From NCBI GenBank assembly GCA_034096865.1, contig JAWQFJ010008022.1:115001-127500 (forward strand): a stretch of DNA of 12,500 bases, given 5' to 3'. Below, piece after piece: positions 1 through 6,508 of the stretch. The DNA comes from Theodoxus fluviatilis (Eukaryota > Mollusca > Gastropoda > Cycloneritida > Neritidae). A program made the translations under genes and the position numbers. The notes below the pieces were generated by a model. It did no database searches. It was not told where the DNA came from and saw only the letters and a list, made by a program, of their open reading frames with translations. Every line of letters starts with the position of its first letter. Position 1 is the stretch's first letter.

Positions 1-717
1 AAATCAAGGCTAGTTTTTGGCGAAAACCCTATTGTCCCGCCAATCCTTCTTAACTAATATTAATAAAATCTGCCGCTTGTCTGTGATGGTTTTCCCCCGA
101 GTGAGATGGTTCGAAACAGCATGGAAGTGCTTTATTTTGTATTTACTTAAAACAAATTTAATAATCTCTTGTCGAGCGAGCGACTCTACAGTTTCGTTTA
201 CTCCCCACGGGCGAGCGGGCGAATGGTTTGAACACCTTTCTAAACGAAAAGCGCCTCTGTTGGATTATCTTGAACCATGCAGGCGTATCCTAGTCGTGAG
301 AAACCCGCCTCTGCTTCGGTATGCCTGTCCGGACACAAAAGTCCCTATGTAAAGTTGAATGCGGACAGGATACCGGAAGTCTGGGAATGTTTGCAGGCCG
401 TCAGTGCCGCCGCAAGAGCTGCTCCTCCTCCAGGGAAGCTGACTGTTACAGGACCAGTACTCTGATTAACTTTAACTAATAGGTTGTCTAGAGAAACACG
501 ATACCATCCTGTAACATTTATCCATCTTCCCTCCTGTTAAGGACGAACTAGACAACAGAGGAAATGAGAACAGACATTGACAATTCAACTGACTTTACTA
601 ATGATTAAAAGATAATCTATAATGATTGCTAAATAATCACTCAATCCTAACTTAGCCAGCCAGCCTATAATAAACGTTTAACTTATCTGGGAAGAGAGAG
701 TTCGAGACTGCTGAAGG
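1..717. other. Non-coding stretch, no gene recognised
   Basis: I see no convincing gene here. The longest open frame (17-352, plus) begins at a TTG codon and has no recognisable motif, so I treat it as chance. The stretch from about 540 to 690 is AT-rich with scattered TTAA and AATAAT words and no open frame of note. The only structure I can support is the hairpin at 314-379, listed separately. Confidence 0.5.
314..379. repeat. Inverted repeat, 18-base arms, 30-base loop
   Basis: The left arm (314-331, CTTCGGTATGCCTGTCCG) matches the reverse complement of the right arm (362-379, CGGACAGGATACCGGAAG) at 17 positions, with one single-base gap on each side. The left arm overlaps a perfect palindrome, TGTCCGGACA, at 326-335. 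It could be a cruciform or RNA hairpin, or a relic of a mobile-element end. Nothing around it decides which. Confidence 0.6.
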
Positions 718-1037
718 GTCAGGACCGTTGACCCTGGCGGTTGTTGTTCAACGGGTGAGGTGACGACTGACACAAGGTGTGGGTCTTGAGAGAAGGAGTC
801 AGGACCGTTGACCCTGGCGGCTGTTGTTCAACGGGTGAGGTGACGACTGACACAAGGTGTGGGTCTTGAGAGAAGGAGTCAGGACCGTTGACCCTGGCGG
901 CTGTTGTTCAACGGGTGAGGTGACGACTGACACAAGGTGTGGGTCTTGAGAGAAGGAGTCAGGACCGTTGACCCTGGCGGCTGTTGTTCAACGGGTGAGG
1001 TGACGACTGACACAAGGTGTGGGTCTTGAGAGAAGGG
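718..1037. repeat. Tandem repeat, four copies of an 80-base unit
   Basis: Four head-to-tail copies begin at 718, 798, 878 and 958, each opening with GTCAGGACCGTTGACCCTGG. Copies differ at very few positions (for example GGTTGTTG in the first copy and GGCTGTTG in the others), so the expansion is recent or homogenised. Each unit holds a small dyad, GTTGA...TCAAC, spaced by about 15 bases. The unit is not a multiple of three and no frame runs through the array, so it is not a coding repeat. It could be a minisatellite or the tandem core of a non-autonomous mobile element. The ends of any such element were not identified. Confidence 0.92.
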
Positions 1038-1689
1038 AGGTTTGGGACGGCATCATCCGGGGTCATTAAAAAGGAGGCCAGGGCGACTCGGAACTGGAGT
1101 CCATCAGATTTAGAGGGCAGACGTCAACCGTTCTTCTTCCAGTGTGGGCATAACGTTTGTGCCGATTCAACACTCAAAGTCTCCACCAAGAGTTCTGTCT
1201 GATAAGGGAAGCTCAGATATTCCGTCCTTGGAGCAAATCACATCATTCTGAGATCAGGGATCGTTTCAATTTCATCCGTCCTGTTTCATTTGCGTTCACC
1301 GGTCCAACCTCTCGCCCGAGACCAATCTCGCCCCTCCCTCTCTCCAAAAATCCTCACGTGGTCCAGAACTGAATATGATGCCATCAAGCACTGAATATGA
1401 CGCCGTCAAGCACTGTATGACGTAATCAATGTCAAAGTTTTGTCAAGGTCAAATCATTCTCATTTAGCCTCTGTACACCTTCTCACCACTACAAACTATT
1501 TTCTAGGCATGGCTGGTTCTCTAATAACTACATTTATTTGAGGCCTGGCTGGTTTCTACATTCGTACTAATACGGAAATGACTACCGTCACACTGACGCT
1601 TTGCCAGCCACAACCAATGCCCTTAGAGGCGGATCTCCACCATTTGTTGACCCTCGGATGTTTTGGAGTCACGCCACTTCCTGTTTGCA
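1038..1689. other. Non-coding stretch between tandem array and candidate exon
   Basis: Two short open frames cross this part but neither has motifs or codon use that argue for coding. The region holds the 22-base repeat listed next. It also holds a weaker direct repeat, AGGCATGGCTGGTT at 1505 and AGGCCTGGCTGGTT at 1541, 36 bases apart. A TTTATT at 1533-1538 gives AATAAA on the minus strand and may serve the candidate exon at 1690-2004. Confidence 0.45.
1369..1434. repeat. 22-base tandem repeat with CRE-like site
   Basis: Two copies (1369-1390 and 1391-1412) share CTGAATATGAYGCCRTCAAGCA. A third, degraded copy follows at 1413-1434. In the third copy the sequence reads TGACGTAA, which resembles a cAMP-response element; the second copy has TGACGCC at the same place. 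Regulatory use is only inferred. The repeat itself is seen directly. Confidence 0.6.
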
Positions 1690-2004
1690 TTAAGAATGTT
1701 CATAAGGCCCAACCCTCGACGGTCTTGTTTTTATTTTCCTTGCATCAGTTTTTTTGACAAGCAGTTGAACAGAAAACGCTCGTAGAAACCTCTGATGATG
1801 TGACCAGACCAGCGGAGTTGGGACTTCACCATTCCACTGTGCACATGGAAAATAATAATTTGCATGGAAAGAATTACCGTGGTTAAATTCAGTAGCAAGG
1901 TTCATGGCCAACTCTTCAGTCATCTGAGCAGTCGTGGTGTAAATGGTAATGACAAATTTGTTCACACGCGCTGACACATCTGTGATTTTGTGCATATAAA
2001 TCAA
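1690..2004 (-). CDS. Candidate terminal exon, unknown protein
   Basis: An open frame of 104 codons ends at TAA (1690-1692). On the minus strand it is preceded by a pyrimidine tract (about 2022-2034, complement of GAAAGAAAAAAAG) and a TAG at 2005-2007 that could be the splice acceptor, so an exon could start at 2004. The first ATG is at 1993-1995. Downstream, an AATAAA on the minus strand lies about 150 bases past the stop, as expected for a last exon. The residues are mixed and not low-complexity (for example VNKFVITIYTTTAQM, then NYYFPCAQWNGEVP). I see no signal peptide or known motif and do not recognise the family. No upstream exon was identified. It could equally be a chance frame or a decayed mobile-element fragment. 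Confidence 0.33.
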   Translation of the reverse strand: MIYMHKITDVSARVNKFVITIYTTTAQMTEELAMNLATEFNHGNSFHANYYFPCAQWNGEVPTPLVWSHHQRFLRAFSVQLLVKKTDARKIKTRPSRVGPYEHS

Positions 2005-2233
2005 CTACGTTGACACATGTTGAAAGAAAAAAAGCGGCAATTAGTTCATCTGAAAGTGCCTTTTAGGTTGGATGAAGTCAAATGATAAGATTGCTATGAT
2101 CTGCGCTGCTCTTAGAGAAACACACTACAGTACACTGTTGGTCAAAACTTGTTAAAATAAAAGCTTGAACACATAACGTCAGTCTTCTTTTAAGATAAAT
2201 GGTAGATATATCTCACCGTGATGACATCATATT

Positions 2234-2235
<2 letters not shown>

Positions 2236-2270
<35 letters not shown>

Positions 2271-2380
2271 GGAGACAGAGGCACAGAGAGAGATACACAC
2301 AGAGAGAGAAAGATACAGAGAGAGAAAGATACAGAGAGAAAGATACAGAGAGAAGGAGAGAGATAGAGAGGGGGGGGGGG
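2236..2380. repeat. GA microsatellite ending in an 11-base G run
   Basis: Pure GA runs from 2236 to 2269. Impure GA with GACA, GATA and GGAG interruptions follows to about 2369. A run of 11 G closes it at 2370-2380. The purine strand is the plus strand throughout, which favours triplex or slipped structures. The open frames across it are products of the repeat. Confidence 0.95.
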
Positions 2381-2386
2381 AGGCAG

Positions 2387-2445
2387 ACACACACACACAC
2401 ACACATACACACACACACACATACACACACACACACACACACACA
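2387..2445. repeat. CA microsatellite
   Basis: An (AC)n run of 59 bases has two CATA interruptions (near 2405 and 2421). It sits between the G run and the CAGA block of the same compound array. Confidence 0.95.
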
Positions 2446-2478
2446 GAGGCAGGGAGGCAGGCAGGAAGGCAGACAGTC

Positions 2479-2575
<97 letters not shown>

Positions 2576-2689
2576 CACAGACAGACATACACACAGACAA
2601 ACAGACACACAGTCAGACAGACACCAAAACAGACAGACATACAGACAGACACACGGACCGACAGAGACAGACAGACAGACAGACACACG

Positions 2690-2725
<36 letters not shown>

Positions 2726-2780
2726 GGCAGACAGAAAGACAGACAGACAGACAGACAGACATACAGGCAGGCAGGCAGAA
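2446..2780. repeat. CAGA tetranucleotide microsatellite
   Basis: The block starts with GGCAGG-type units. Pure CAGA follows from about 2473 to 2573, then CAGA mixed with CACA, CATA and GGCA units to about 2780. Because four and three share a 12-base cycle, no frame contains a stop. The plus strand reads as repeated DRQT and the minus strand as repeated CLSV. These long frames are artefacts of the repeat. Confidence 0.95.
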
Positions 2781-2817
2781 GACAGACGAGGACAAACACA
2801 TGGATAAACAGGGACCG

Positions 2818-2826
<9 letters not shown>

Positions 2827-2882
<56 letters not shown>
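2827..2882. repeat. GA microsatellite, 28 units
   Basis: A pure AG run of 56 bases closes the compound array that began at 2236. The lack of interruptions suggests recent expansion compared with the impure GA block upstream. Confidence 0.95.
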
Positions 2883-2887
<5 letters not shown>

Positions 2888-3033
2888 AAGAGGGAGAGGG
2901 GGATGGAAGCAGAGGAAAGGGAATGTGCATGTCACACCACATGACACCTGGGCTGCTACAGCTGACGGGACTGTCGAGCTCCGCCCAGACCTTGACAGGC
3001 GTGTGAAGCATTTGCTCTGATTTGTGAGCCTAG

Positions 3034-3150
3034 AATCTCTGTCATCCCCACCCCCACCCTCCCACCCCCTCCCTTCATCCACAACTCCTCCAATCTCTGT
3101 CATCCCTCTTTCCCCACCCCCCACCCCAACCCTTCAACCACAACTCATCC
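3034..3150. repeat. 58-base C-rich tandem duplication
   Basis: Two diverged copies begin with AATCTCTGTCATCCC at 3034 and 3092. Both end in CACAACTC(C/A)TCC after a block of C runs. Most differences lie in C-run lengths. The C runs give quadruplex motifs on the minus strand, listed separately. Confidence 0.8.
3046..3132 (-). other. Two potential G-quadruplex motifs
   Basis: On the plus strand, 3046-3073 is C4-A-C5-A-C3-T-C3-A-C5-T-C3. The minus strand therefore has six G runs separated by single bases, a pattern typical of stable quadruplexes. 3112-3132 is C4-A-C6-A-C4-AA-C3, a second four-run motif. The plus strand could form an i-motif. No adjoining promoter or gene start is visible, so a function is not claimed. 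Confidence 0.6.
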
Positions 3151-4447
3151 GTACGTCCCGGCCCCCCAAGCTTACGCCCCTCCCCTTGTTCTCCTTCCCC
3201 TCCCAGATGTGTGCTGTTTTTTTTGCAACAGTCTCAAAGTACAGAATGCGTTGGAATCGACCGTAGCACTTCATAGCACTTGCTTTGTCTCTATATATGT
3301 GTGTAATGTTAAGTTCACAACAATAAACTTGCTGCAGAACTATTACATTTAATGATGAGGTTGCTGCAGAATTTGATTGGTTGAATTTCAAAAGAGCTTA
3401 TAAACGACAACATTAACCTACTGACGCTACGATAACTATTTAAACGCCCCAGCTTCTCCCTGACAAAAAAAGGCGAACAGAGACAAATTGTAAAGAAATA
3501 GGACACCACTCCTGGATGGGAAACACATAATACATTTTGCTTTTTCAGAATGTGATCAAGCAAGAGAAATAACAAGAAATGTGCAATTTTCGGTGTTCGC
3601 TACATGTGAGACTAAAGAAGAGAGTTGGATGGTTGGCTGCTTGGTTAGTCGGTCGGTCTGTCTGTTGGTTGACATTTTAGGGTCTATCAACCTTCTAGGT
3701 TACATAAAGCTATGTTAGTTTATATGATGATCATTATTACAAATAAATGTTACACTGAAAAATGGTGTATAGTGTTAAAGAATAGCATGCCCGGGAGCAA
3801 AAGCTGTTAACTGCTCCAAAAGAGGGAAAAGGCTCTGCTCTTAATGACCGTACTTAATGGACTTTAAACAAAAAGTTCAGGCAATCCACGTGTTTATTTG
3901 GCAGTCGACACGCTGAAGAATGTCACACTAGTCACCTAATGCTTGAAACGTTGTGAAGCACCCGTAGTTTTTAATAATAACGTTTTGAAATATAAGTAAT
4001 GAGAAAAATACATCCCTTAATAAATACATTTCCTGCATGTCTCCCGAGGCCAGCGTTTGCTGCATATCGTGCTCACGGCTTGTCGTGAAACAGAACCACT
4101 TTTTGTGCTTTATGCGAATTGTCTAGGCCACTCGATTGTTCACTGTAACAAAGGCCAAACGGAAATGGATCAAAACAATATAGCAATCATGCCAACTACC
4201 TTTCCTGGCTTCTTTGTAATGGCATTCATTCACAACTCAACGTCCTCATAAAGGCCCTGCCATATTTCAAAGAACACATTAGGTATCTAAACTTTTGTTG
4301 CTATTTCGTGGGAGAGAATGAATCCTCTAAAGTAAAATGGCTCGTACACAAACACACTCGTCGAAGATTGAGGAACTTGGGGATTTACACAAAGGTAAGA
4401 TAGACACCATCTTTACCATCACCACTACCACCATCACCATTACCACT
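3151..4447. other. Mostly featureless non-coding stretch
   Basis: I see no gene I can support. A degenerate GGTT/GGTC tetranucleotide run lies at about 3624-3671. The small frames here (for example 3315-3575 minus and 4057-4251 plus) lack motifs. Near the right end, an ATG at 4337 in good context is followed 58 bases later by a strong splice-donor sequence. This is described as a finding and is too weak to call a gene. Confidence 0.45.
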
Positions 4448-4483
4448 ACCACCACCACCACCACCACCACCACCACCACCACC
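4448..4483. repeat. ACC microsatellite, 12 units
   Basis: Twelve ACC units follow a looser run of ACC and ATC triplets from about 4417. The trinucleotide period gives open frames reading as poly-Thr on the plus strand. Confidence 0.95.
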
Positions 4484-4486
4484 AAT

Positions 4487-4548
<62 letters not shown>

Positions 4549-4556
4549 TATCATCA
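4487..4556. repeat. ATC microsatellite
   Basis: About 20 pure ATC units run to 4548, then an interrupted tail to 4556. Three microsatellite motifs sit end to end here: ACC, ATC, then CT. Confidence 0.95.
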
Positions 4557-4569
4557 ATAAACATTCACC

Positions 4570-4571
<2 letters not shown>

Positions 4572-4645
<74 letters not shown>
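4572..4645. repeat. CT microsatellite, 37 units
   Basis: A 74-base pure CT run. The pyrimidine strand is the plus strand, the opposite of the GA blocks elsewhere in the window. Confidence 0.95.
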
Positions 4646-4648
<3 letters not shown>

Positions 4649-4950
4649 CTCTCGGAAGCGTAAACAACATCTGCAACATTGTATAAAAGCGTAGAATACT
4701 TTCCCCACCCTTTTAACTCTCACAAGAAAGTTGAAGCATAACGACTACGATAAGTATTTAAAAAATTTCGATCAGAATAACCCCGGAAACGACTAGTTTG
4801 ATCAAACAGTAGCTCTTTGCATCGTAGAGGTGTCCCGAGGCTTACCTTTTTTCTTTCTTGCCTGATGAAAGAGAAAAAAGTGATGGCGCGAAATGGGGAG
4901 GTCAGCAGAAATTGACGATGCGTCAATGTTTTACAGCCCCACTGTGCTAT
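4646..4950. other. Non-coding flank of the foldback element
   Basis: The only open frame (4720-4926, minus) shows no motif and I take it as chance. The last four bases, CTAT (4947-4950), recur directly after the element at 6505-6508 and may be a target-site duplication. Confidence 0.4.
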
Positions 4951-5006
4951 GGACCTTATTCACGCGACCCGCCATTTTGGTTTTAAAACGAGGCAGTTAA
5001 CGCGAA

Positions 5007-5018
5007 CATGTCGACATG
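5007..5018. promoter_or_regulatory. Perfect 12-base palindrome at the start of the arm frame
   Basis: CATGTCGACATG is a perfect dyad and contains two ATG codons on the plus strand. The first (5008) opens a seven-codon frame and the second (5016) opens the 28-codon frame. The same palindrome is at 6440-6451 in the other arm. A protein-binding site, such as for a transposase, is an inference. Confidence 0.5.
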
Positions 5019-5102
5019 GCTGACACGTTGAAGACAACAGAGGGGTTAGCGCAGCTTCAACGACAAAATCCTTTCTGCAGTGGAGGTGACCGGCATTGTT
5101 AG
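5016..5102 (+). CDS. Small inward-facing frame in the left arm
   Basis: The frame has 28 codons from an ATG in strong context (GAC before, G after) to TAG at 5100-5102. The product begins MADTLKTTEGLAQ and has no recognised family. A possible splice donor, GAG|GTGACC, lies at 5085/5086 after 23 codons plus one base. A pyrimidine-rich acceptor-like site, TTTTGTTTCCCTGGTCAG, ends at 5349. Splicing these would continue the frame only about 17 more codons before a stop. The identical frame is present in reverse at 6356-6442. It may be the first exon of a lost transposase, an untranslated leader, or chance. The perfect conservation reflects the young arms and is not itself proof of coding. Confidence 0.25.
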   Translation: MADTLKTTEGLAQLQRQNPFCSGGDRHC

Positions 5103-5760
5103 ATCAAAAACTATTCAAAAATAGTCACAATAGACTATCGTAACGTATAATTTCTGCACAAAACCCGCAGAAGATAAGTAAACAAACCACACCGTACATA
5201 CCTAGCAGACGAACACGATCGAACCATAGCCACTACACCAGCAGACGATCGAGCTAGTGTGATATAATGTTTCCTGTAAAGCTCGAATGCGTGGCAGCAG
5301 ATAACTGTTTAGTTCTGGCTTGAATTGACAATTTTGTTTCCCTGGTCAGGCGAGGACAGAAAATTCACGATCATCCAGTCGATGAGTGCACGATCAACTT
5401 AATTGCCGCATTTGGCGTAATGTAACAAATAAGATGATGACAAGAAAATGGCATTAAAGCACAAAACAAAGTTTCATGACAACCAAAATCACCGATTACA
5501 TTAATAACTGACTATTTTTACACTTACAACTATGTGCTCAAACCGTACAAAGCAAACAAAACACACTGCGGGGAGTGCCCCGGACAGGCATCAACACTTA
5601 AGTGCACGAGTGATCATTTCGCTTTGCTCTCATTTGTTTCATCTGCTCCGACATGGTAAGCTGGCTATGCCAAGAAACCAACATCTAAATCAGAGTTAGT
5701 TGACAAAGTGACAAAGTTACGCATCACAAAACAAAATTTAAATGTATAGACCAAAGCTGA

Positions 5761-6072
5761 TCAGCTTCGCCCGTGATCACACGCTGACCTCATGACAATT
5801 AAGCTGGCCAATGAGAGGCAAGGAACGAAACGGCCGTCTCTTTCCGTGGTTTTCATTGGTTCGAACACTAGAGTTCTAAGCGAAATAACTTTTGTCACTG
5901 TGTACCAACCTTTGATGGCATCGTAGTCGATAAACACTTCAATCCACCTCTCATAGCCTTTGTCACTTTGTCTTCTTGCTATTTTTCTGCCTTCCTTCGT
6001 AACTCAACCATAATAAATAACAATGGAGAATGCACAACTGAGACTGCCAAGGAGAATCTTCTGCAAACACAT
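5761..6072 (-). pseudogene. Minus-strand frame interrupted by one TGA
   Basis: From an ATG at 6070-6072 the frame runs 22 codons (MCLQKILLGSLSCAFSIVIY..., hydrophobic and signal-peptide-like), meets TGA at 6004-6006, then continues open in the same frame for 80 codons to TGA at 5761-5763. The second part has mixed, protein-like composition (for example GYERWIEVFIDYDAIKGWYT) but no Met until well inside. I do not recognise a family. It could be a decayed or captured gene fragment, two unrelated frames, or chance: an 80-codon open run is not rare in a kilobase read six ways. The 52-base palindrome lies within it. Confidence 0.25.
5808..5859. repeat. 52-base imperfect palindrome centred on CGGCCG
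   Basis: The two halves meet at 5833/5834 with no spacer. Twenty of 26 positions pair, including the outer seven (CCAATGA with TCATTGG) and the four pairs at the centre, within CGGCCG (5831-5836). A CCAAT box therefore lies at each end in opposite orientation. It may be a binding site or a hairpin-forming core of the element. Confidence 0.7.
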
Positions 6073-6169
6073 GTTGTGATGCGTAATATCATTGAAAATT
6101 CAAGCTCTAAACCTAATATCAGTTAGCACGCAAAAAAAATCACATCTAAGTAAACCAGATAGCCTAGTA

Positions 6170-6505
6170 CTGCTGCCACTCATTCGAGCTTTACATGAAA
6201 CATTATATCACACTAGCTCGATTGTCTGCTGGCGTTCGATCGTGTTCGTCTGCTAGGGACGTACGGTGTGGTTTGTTTACTTATCTTCTGCGGGTATTGT
6301 GAAGAAATTATACGTTACGATAGTCTATTGTGACTATTTTTGAATAGTTTTTGATCTAACAATGCCGGTCACCTCCACTGCAGAAAGGATTTTGTCGTTG
6401 AAGCTGCGCTAACCCCTCTGTTGTCTTCAACGTGTCAGCCATGTCGACATGTTCGCGTTAACTGCCTCGTTTTAAAACTAACATGGCCGCCGCGTGAATA
6501 AGGTC
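6170..6505 (-). repeat. Right terminal inverted repeat
   Basis: This is the inverted copy of 4951-5300, 336 bases long. It lacks 12 bases present in the left arm. Its outer end, reading inward on the minus strand, is GACCTTATTCACGCG followed by GCGGCCATGTTAG, so the YY1-like core of the left arm is altered here. Confidence 0.88.
6356..6442 (-). CDS. Small inward-facing frame in the right arm
   Basis: This is base-for-base the same 28-codon frame as 5016-5102, on the opposite strand. Its ATG is at 6440-6442 and its TAG at 6356-6358. The donor-like GTGACC lies inside it. Reading inward beyond the arm, acceptor-like sites occur near 6121 (after a T8 tract and CTAAC) and at 6061, but none gives a long continuation. 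The alternatives are the same as for the left copy. Confidence 0.25.
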   Translation of the reverse strand: MADTLKTTEGLAQLQRQNPFCSGGDRHC

Positions 6506-6508
6506 TAT

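Larger units (their letters stand above)
4951..5300 (+). repeat. Left terminal inverted repeat
   Basis: Reading inward, the arm has the end GGACCTTATTCACGCG, a YY1-like CCGCCATTTTGG (4969-4980), an AT-rich TTTTAAAA (4981-4988), the palindrome CATGTCGACATG (5007-5018) and then the small frame at 5016-5102. Relative to the right arm it carries 12 extra bases near 5225-5237. The outer segment 4967-4980 is the most diverged part of the arms. Confidence 0.88.
5301..6169. other. Interior of the foldback element
   Basis: About 870 bases lie between the arms. A plus-strand open stretch (5324-5422) ends at TAA and contains the acceptor-like site at 5349. The interior also holds a 52-base palindrome (5808-5859), a minus-strand frame broken by a TGA (5761-6072) and unusual crossed inverted repeats (5703-5729 against 5958-5971 and 6074-6086). 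No transposase signature such as a recognisable DDE/D block is visible. Confidence 0.5.
4951..6505. mobile_element. Long-TIR (foldback-like) DNA element, probably non-autonomous
   Basis: A 1.55-kb unit is bounded by inverted copies of about 340 bases. Both ends read GACCTTATTCACGCG inward. The left arm is 4951-5300 and the right arm 6170-6505. By hand alignment they are about 96% identical outside one 12-base gap, and 4981-5155 matches 6303-6477 perfectly over 175 bases. Possible target duplications are CTAT (4947-4950 and 6505-6508) or the shorter TAT. The boundary is uncertain by a base or two because the left end has an extra G. The interior (5301-6169) is too short for a complete transposase and shows only small frames, so movement would need enzyme from elsewhere. 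I cannot name the superfamily. A local inverted duplication is the main alternative, but sharp ends and a possible target duplication favour a transposon. Confidence 0.82.

Noticed and set aside
17..352. 111-codon plus-strand frame
   Set aside because: It starts at TTG, which is unlikely in an animal, and has no motif or coding-like composition.
718..1037. CRISPR-like array
   Set aside because: The repeats are directly tandem with no unique spacers and lie in an animal-like genome with no cas genes.
2190..3124. Several long frames on both strands (up to 262 codons) across the compound microsatellite
   Set aside because: GA, CA and CAGA repeats contain no stop codons in most or all frames, so the proteins are simple repeats with no domain.
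3315..3575. 86-codon minus-strand frame
   Set aside because: No ATG-initiated domain, no splice support, and ordinary composition.
4327..4663. Plus and minus frames reading poly-Thr, poly-Ile, poly-Met, poly-Val or Leu-Ser
   Set aside because: They are products of the ACC, ATC and CT microsatellites. Only the first 19 codons on the plus strand are non-repeat, and they are treated separately.
5580..5591. CCGGACAGGCAT, the inverted match of 321-332
   Set aside because: A 12-base match is expected by chance several times in a 12.5-kb window compared with itself on both strands.
5800..5870. tRNA gene or SINE head suggested by GGTTCGAAC near 5857
   Set aside because: No acceptable A-box lies at the right distance and no cloverleaf forms. 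The sequence is better explained by the 52-base palindrome.
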